From: Bacteroidota bacterium
GTDB lineage: Bacteria; Bacteroidota; Bacteroidia; Flavobacteriales; Flavobacteriaceae
NCBI GenBank assembly: GCA_027621175.1
Contig: JAQCCM010000007.1
Location: 1 to 64,000, forward strand
Reading direction: 5' to 3'
DNA: 64,000 bases
Below the pieces are notes generated by a model. That model had not been told where the DNA came from and made no database searches. It saw nothing but the letters and a program-made list of their open reading frames with translations. The translations under genes were made by a program, and so were the position numbers. Position 1 is the stretch's first letter; each line of letters starts with the position of its first letter. Below, piece after piece: positions 59,917 through 64,000 of the stretch.

Positions 59917-61370
59917 AAGTACTAAAAGACATCTTGTTTGGCGTTTCGTTGCAGTCGGTTTCGGGGAGCACACATATCCAAATACGTGATATCACTTTTG
60001 ATTCGCGAAAAGTTATAAAGGATGCGCTATTTGTTGCGGTAAAAGGAACAACACACGACGGTCATACACACATTAATGACGCCATTCAAAACGGAGCTAC
60101 TGCAATTTTGTGTGAAGAAATTCCGTCAATACTTCAGAAAGATATAACCTATGTTTCATGCATCAATGCGCGCCGCGCATTGGCTACAGTTGCAAAACAT
60201 TGGTATGATAACCCCAGTGCCGAACTCAAACTGGTAGGTGTGACAGGAACAAATGGTAAAACGTCTGTGGCTACCATGGCATATCAGTTGTTTTATCATA
60301 TGGGATACACTACGGGGTTGTTATCTACTGTAGAAATACGCATTGGCGAAAAAGTTTTGCCAAGTACACATACCACTCCAGATGCGCTTACTACAAATAA
60401 AATTTTGCGTCAAATGGTTGACGATGGTGTGACACATTGTTTTATGGAAGTATCATCGCATGGTATTGATCAAGATAGAATTGCGGATATACAGTTTTCG
60501 GGTGGAGTTTTTACCAATCTTTCCCACGATCATTTGGACTATCACAAGGACTTTAAATCCTATAGAGATACCAAAAAAATATTCTTTGATACATTGCCTA
60601 AAGATGCTTTTGCCCTTTCTAATGCCGATGATAAAAACGGTGCATTTATGCTGCAAAACACCATAGCTAGAAAATACTTTTTTGGGATGAGGAGCATTGC
60701 TGATTTCCACGTGAAAGTACAAGAGAATAGCTTTTCGGGCATGCTTCTAAAACTACAACACGACGAAGTATGGACGCCTTTGGTAGGCACATTTAATGCG
60801 GCAAATTTTGTTAGCGTATATGCCATCGGTGTGTTGTTGGAAATGGATAAAACAGAATTGTTGCCTGTGTTGAGTACACTCAAAGGGGCAGCGGGTCGTT
60901 TTCAGGCAGTTGCTACTGCTCCCGTTACAGCAATTGTAGATTATGCACATACGCCAGATGCACTATCTCAAGTGTTGGAAACCATAGATACATTACGTAC
61001 GCGAAATGAAAAACTTATTACGGTAGTGGGCTGTGGTGGAAATAGAGACAAAGCCAAGCGTCCGCTAATGGCAAAAATAGCCGTTGAAAAAAGCGATTTG
61101 ACCATTTTCACGTCAGATAACCCAAGAAACGAAAATCCAGAGGAAATCATTTCGGATATGCTGAAGGGCGTTTCTATGGAAGTAAACCACAAACATCTTA
61201 CGGTAGTGGATAGGGCACAAGCCATTAAAACGGCATGTACTATGTCACAAGATAAGGATATCGTTTTGGTAGTGGGTAAAGGTCACGAAACCTACCAAGA
61301 ACAAAATGGAATACGCCTTCCTTTTGACGATGCAGCAGAATTAAAACAACACCTTCAAACCAAGAAATAA
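59913..61370 (+). CDS. murE: UDP-N-acetylmuramoyl-tripeptide synthetase
   Basis: [48 protein letters not shown]. Confidence 0.96.
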   Translation: MKVLKDILFGVSLQSVSGSTHIQIRDITFDSRKVIKDALFVAVKGTTHDGHTHINDAIQNGATAILCEEIPSILQKDITYVSCINARRALATVAKHWYDNPSAELKLVGVTGTNGKTSVATMAYQLFYHMGYTTGLLSTVEIRIGEKVLPSTHTTPDALTTNKILRQMVDDGVTHCFMEVSSHGIDQDRIADIQFSGGVFTNLSHDHLDYHKDFKSYRDTKKIFFDTLPKDAFALSNADDKNGAFMLQNTIARKYFFGMRSIADFHVKVQENSFSGMLLKLQHDEVWTPLVGTFNAANFVSVYAIGVLLEMDKTELLPVLSTLKGAAGRFQAVATAPVTAIVDYAHTPDALSQVLETIDTLRTRNEKLITVVGCGGNRDKAKRPLMAKIAVEKSDLTIFTSDNPRNENPEEIISDMLKGVSMEVNHKHLTVVDRAQAIKTACTMSQDKDIVLVVGKGHETYQEQNGIRLPFDDAAELKQHLQTKK

Positions 61371-62566
61371 TGCTTTACTATCTGTTTGAATATTTAGAAA
61401 AAACGTATCAGTTTCCAGGAGCTTCCTTATTTGGATATATTTCTTTTCGGGCAGCGGTAGCCATAATTTTTTCGCTTTTGGTCACAGCGGTTCTGGGTAA
61501 GCGCATTATTGCCATGTTGCAGCGCTACCAAATGGGTGAGACCATTCGTGATTTGGGACTTGATGGGCAACAAGAAAAAGCAGGCACCCCAACCATGGGT
61601 GGTTTGATGATTATTTTCGGAACGCTGATTCCCGTTTTACTTCTTACCAAACTCGATAATATCTATATTATTTTATTGATAGTTACCACGCTATGGATGG
61701 GACTAATAGGTTTTTTGGATGATTACTTAAAAATTAAAAAGAAAGACAAAACAGGTCTTAAAGGACGTTTCAAAATTGTGGGTCAGCTAAGCCTTGGGTT
61801 ACTTGTTGGTGCTGTATTGTATTTCCATCCCGATGTTACCATTAAGCAACAAATGGATGTAGATGGTGCTTTTATGCAAGAAGAAAAATCGACCAAAACA
61901 ACAATTCCACTTCTCAAAAACAATGAGTTTGATTATAGTGATGTGATTGCCTGGGCAGGAGATGGGGCAGCGGATTACGCCTGGTTGATTTTTATTCCAG
62001 CGGTCATTTTTATCATTACTGCCGTTTCTAACGGAGCAAACCTTACCGATGGCGTAGATGGGCTGGCAGCCGGAACGGCTTCTGTTTCCGTACTTACTTT
62101 AGGTGTTTTTGCGTGGGTGTCTGGGAATATCATTTTTGCCGATTACCTCAATGTGATGTATATCCCTCAAATTAGTGAAGTGGTTGTTTTTGTGGCTGCT
62201 TTTGTGGGTGCTTTAGTTGGGTTTTTATGGTATAATGCTTATCCAGCCCAAGTATTTATGGGCGATACAGGTAGCTTGACCATTGGTGGAATTATTGCGG
62301 TGTTGGCATTGGCTGTTCGCAAAGAATTACTGATTCCCATTTTGTGTGGCGTGTTTTTGATTGAGAACCTTTCTGTGGTGCTTCAGGTGGGCTATTTCAA
62401 ATATACCAAAAAGAAATTCGGGGAAGGGAAGCGTATTTTCAAAATGGCGCCTTTACATCACCACTACCAAAAATTAGGATACCACGAAAGTAAAATTGTA
62501 AGTCGTTTTTGGATTGTGGCTATCATGCTTGCCATCATCAGTCTAGTAACACTAAAAGTCAGATAA
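61370..62566 (+). CDS. mraY: phospho-N-acetylmuramoyl-pentapeptide-transferase
   Basis: [42 protein letters not shown]. Confidence 0.97.
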   Translation: MLYYLFEYLEKTYQFPGASLFGYISFRAAVAIIFSLLVTAVLGKRIIAMLQRYQMGETIRDLGLDGQQEKAGTPTMGGLMIIFGTLIPVLLLTKLDNIYIILLIVTTLWMGLIGFLDDYLKIKKKDKTGLKGRFKIVGQLSLGLLVGAVLYFHPDVTIKQQMDVDGAFMQEEKSTKTTIPLLKNNEFDYSDVIAWAGDGAADYAWLIFIPAVIFIITAVSNGANLTDGVDGLAAGTASVSVLTLGVFAWVSGNIIFADYLNVMYIPQISEVVVFVAAFVGALVGFLWYNAYPAQVFMGDTGSLTIGGIIAVLALAVRKELLIPILCGVFLIENLSVVLQVGYFKYTKKKFGEGKRIFKMAPLHHHYQKLGYHESKIVSRFWIVAIMLAIISLVTLKVR

Positions 62567-63843
62567 TGAAAAAATTGGTTGTACTTGGCGGAGGTGAAAG
62601 CGGCATTGGCGCAGCACTGTTGGCACAGCGTAACAATTGGGACGTGTTGGTGTCAGACGCTGGCTTACTTTCTACTGTAGCGAAGCAAGAGTTTGAATCA
62701 AATCACATTGCGTGGGAAGAGGGTGGTCACTCTTTAGATAAAATTTTGGAAGCTTCTTTGGTAGTAAAAAGCCCTGGAATTCCCAATCATGTTCCCGTAA
62801 TTACCGCCATAGAAGATGCTAAAATTCCAATCGTTTCAGAAATCGAATTTGCCAGTAACTATACCAAAGCAACGCTAATCGGTATTACGGGGAGTAATGG
62901 TAAAACGACCACTGCAATGCTCACACATCATTTGCTTACGAATGGCGGCGTGAATGCAGGACTTGCCGGCAACATAGGCAATAGCTTTGCCAAGGCAGTT
63001 ATTGAAGACCAACATGAAGTATATGTATTGGAAATCAGTAGTTTTCAATTGGAACATATTCAAAAATTCCATCCGCATATTGCTGTAATCACCAACCTTA
63101 CTCCCGATCATTTGGATCGATACGATAACTCTTTTGAGGCGTATTGCGATGCTAAGTTTAACCTCATAAAAAATCAAACCGATAAAGATCACTTTTTGTA
63201 CGACGCTGAAGATACATCCATCGCTTCGGGCATAGCCCGACACGATGTGAAAGCAAAACAGCATCCCTACGCTAACGCTAATTCAACTCCTATGTTTGTC
63301 ATTGACAATCCTTCGCTTCGCGGACGCCACAACGCTAAAAACGCGATGGCTGCTGCTACAATAGCTCAATTATTTCAATTGAGTAATCAAGAAATTCAGG
63401 CAAGTTTGCAAACTTTTCAGGGTGCGGCTCACCGTTTGGAACACGTGGTAAACATTTTAAAAGTGGCGTATATAAACGATTCCAAAGCCACAAATGTCAA
63501 CGCAACTTTTTTTGCTCTTGATAGCATGTCCAAACCTACCGTATGGATTGTGGGGGGAGTTGATAAAGGCAACGATTATACGAGTCTATTGCCTCTTGTG
63601 CATGAAAAGGTCAAAGCCATTGTTTGCATAGGAGTCGATAATCAAAAAATCATGGATGTTTTTGCTCCAGTTGTTGATGTGCTTGTGGAGGCTCAAAGCA
63701 TGGATGTGGCTGTTCATGCAGCTTATGAATTAGCTACAAAAGGCGATGCGGTATTGCTTTCGCCAGCTTGCGCAAGTTTCGATTTGTTTGAAAATTACGA
63801 GGACAGAGGAAATCAATTTAAAGCAGCCGTTAGAAAATTATAA
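62566..63843 (+). CDS. murD: UDP-N-acetylmuramoylalanine-D-glutamate ligase
   Basis: LVVLGGGESGIGAALLAQ; ITGSNGKTTTAML; NDSKATNVNATFFAL. Confidence 0.96.
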   Translation: MKKLVVLGGGESGIGAALLAQRNNWDVLVSDAGLLSTVAKQEFESNHIAWEEGGHSLDKILEASLVVKSPGIPNHVPVITAIEDAKIPIVSEIEFASNYTKATLIGITGSNGKTTTAMLTHHLLTNGGVNAGLAGNIGNSFAKAVIEDQHEVYVLEISSFQLEHIQKFHPHIAVITNLTPDHLDRYDNSFEAYCDAKFNLIKNQTDKDHFLYDAEDTSIASGIARHDVKAKQHPYANANSTPMFVIDNPSLRGRHNAKNAMAAATIAQLFQLSNQEIQASLQTFQGAAHRLEHVVNILKVAYINDSKATNVNATFFALDSMSKPTVWIVGGVDKGNDYTSLLPLVHEKVKAIVCIGVDNQKIMDVFAPVVDVLVEAQSMDVAVHAAYELATKGDAVLLSPACASFDLFENYEDRGNQFKAAVRKL

Positions 63844-63845
63844 AC

Positions 63846-64000
63846 GTGAAATTAAGGCAATATTTACAGGGCGATAAATCTATTTGGGGAATAGTGGTTT
63901 TACTATCTATTTTCTCCTTCTTACCAGTGTATAGTGCCAGTTCAAATTTGGTTTATGTTGTGGGTTCTGGGTCTGTTTTTGGACACTTACTTAAGCATAT
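63846..64000 (+). CDS. ftsW: FtsW (N-terminus, truncated by window)
   Basis: GTG start; KLRQYLQGDKSIWGIVVLLSIFSFLPVYSASSNLVY; position after murD. Confidence 0.85.
   Translation, partial: MKLRQYLQGDKSIWGIVVLLSIFSFLPVYSASSNLVYVVGSGSVFGHLLKH

Overview
This is a 64 kb chromosomal window from a Bacteroidota genome, most likely Flavobacteriaceae (GldB/GldC, GLPGLI protein, TAnnTTTG-type promoters, split MetH). Most of it is housekeeping DNA: a methionine operon behind a SAM-II riboswitch, an aromatic amino acid operon behind a Tyr/Phe-rich leader-peptide attenuator, thyA-DHFR-fabD, etfBA, hppA, queA/rlmN/dnaG, gld genes, and the mraZ-to-ftsW dcw cluster. The standout is the left edge (1-3700). 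It holds an orphan, compact type II-C-like Cas9 split over two ORFs. By alignment from memory, the RuvC-I Asp is His, the RuvC-II Glu is Val, the HNH DH pair is VY, and the RuvC-III HH..D is ET..I. The bridge helix, REC-like, WED and PAM-interacting regions remain recognisable. Upstream on the minus strand is a tracrRNA-like gene (anti-repeat, AATAAGG, nexus-like hairpin, second hairpin, terminator plus U9) with its own promoter-like boxes, and a second anti-repeat-like segment at the window edge. Downstream are two degenerate repeat-like cores able to pair with these anti-repeats. No cas1, cas2 or normal array is visible. This looks like a naturally nuclease-dead, adaptation-less Cas9 plus guide-RNA module that may act as an RNA-guided regulator. 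The alternative is a decaying pseudogene, because the ORF is broken at an A7 tract.
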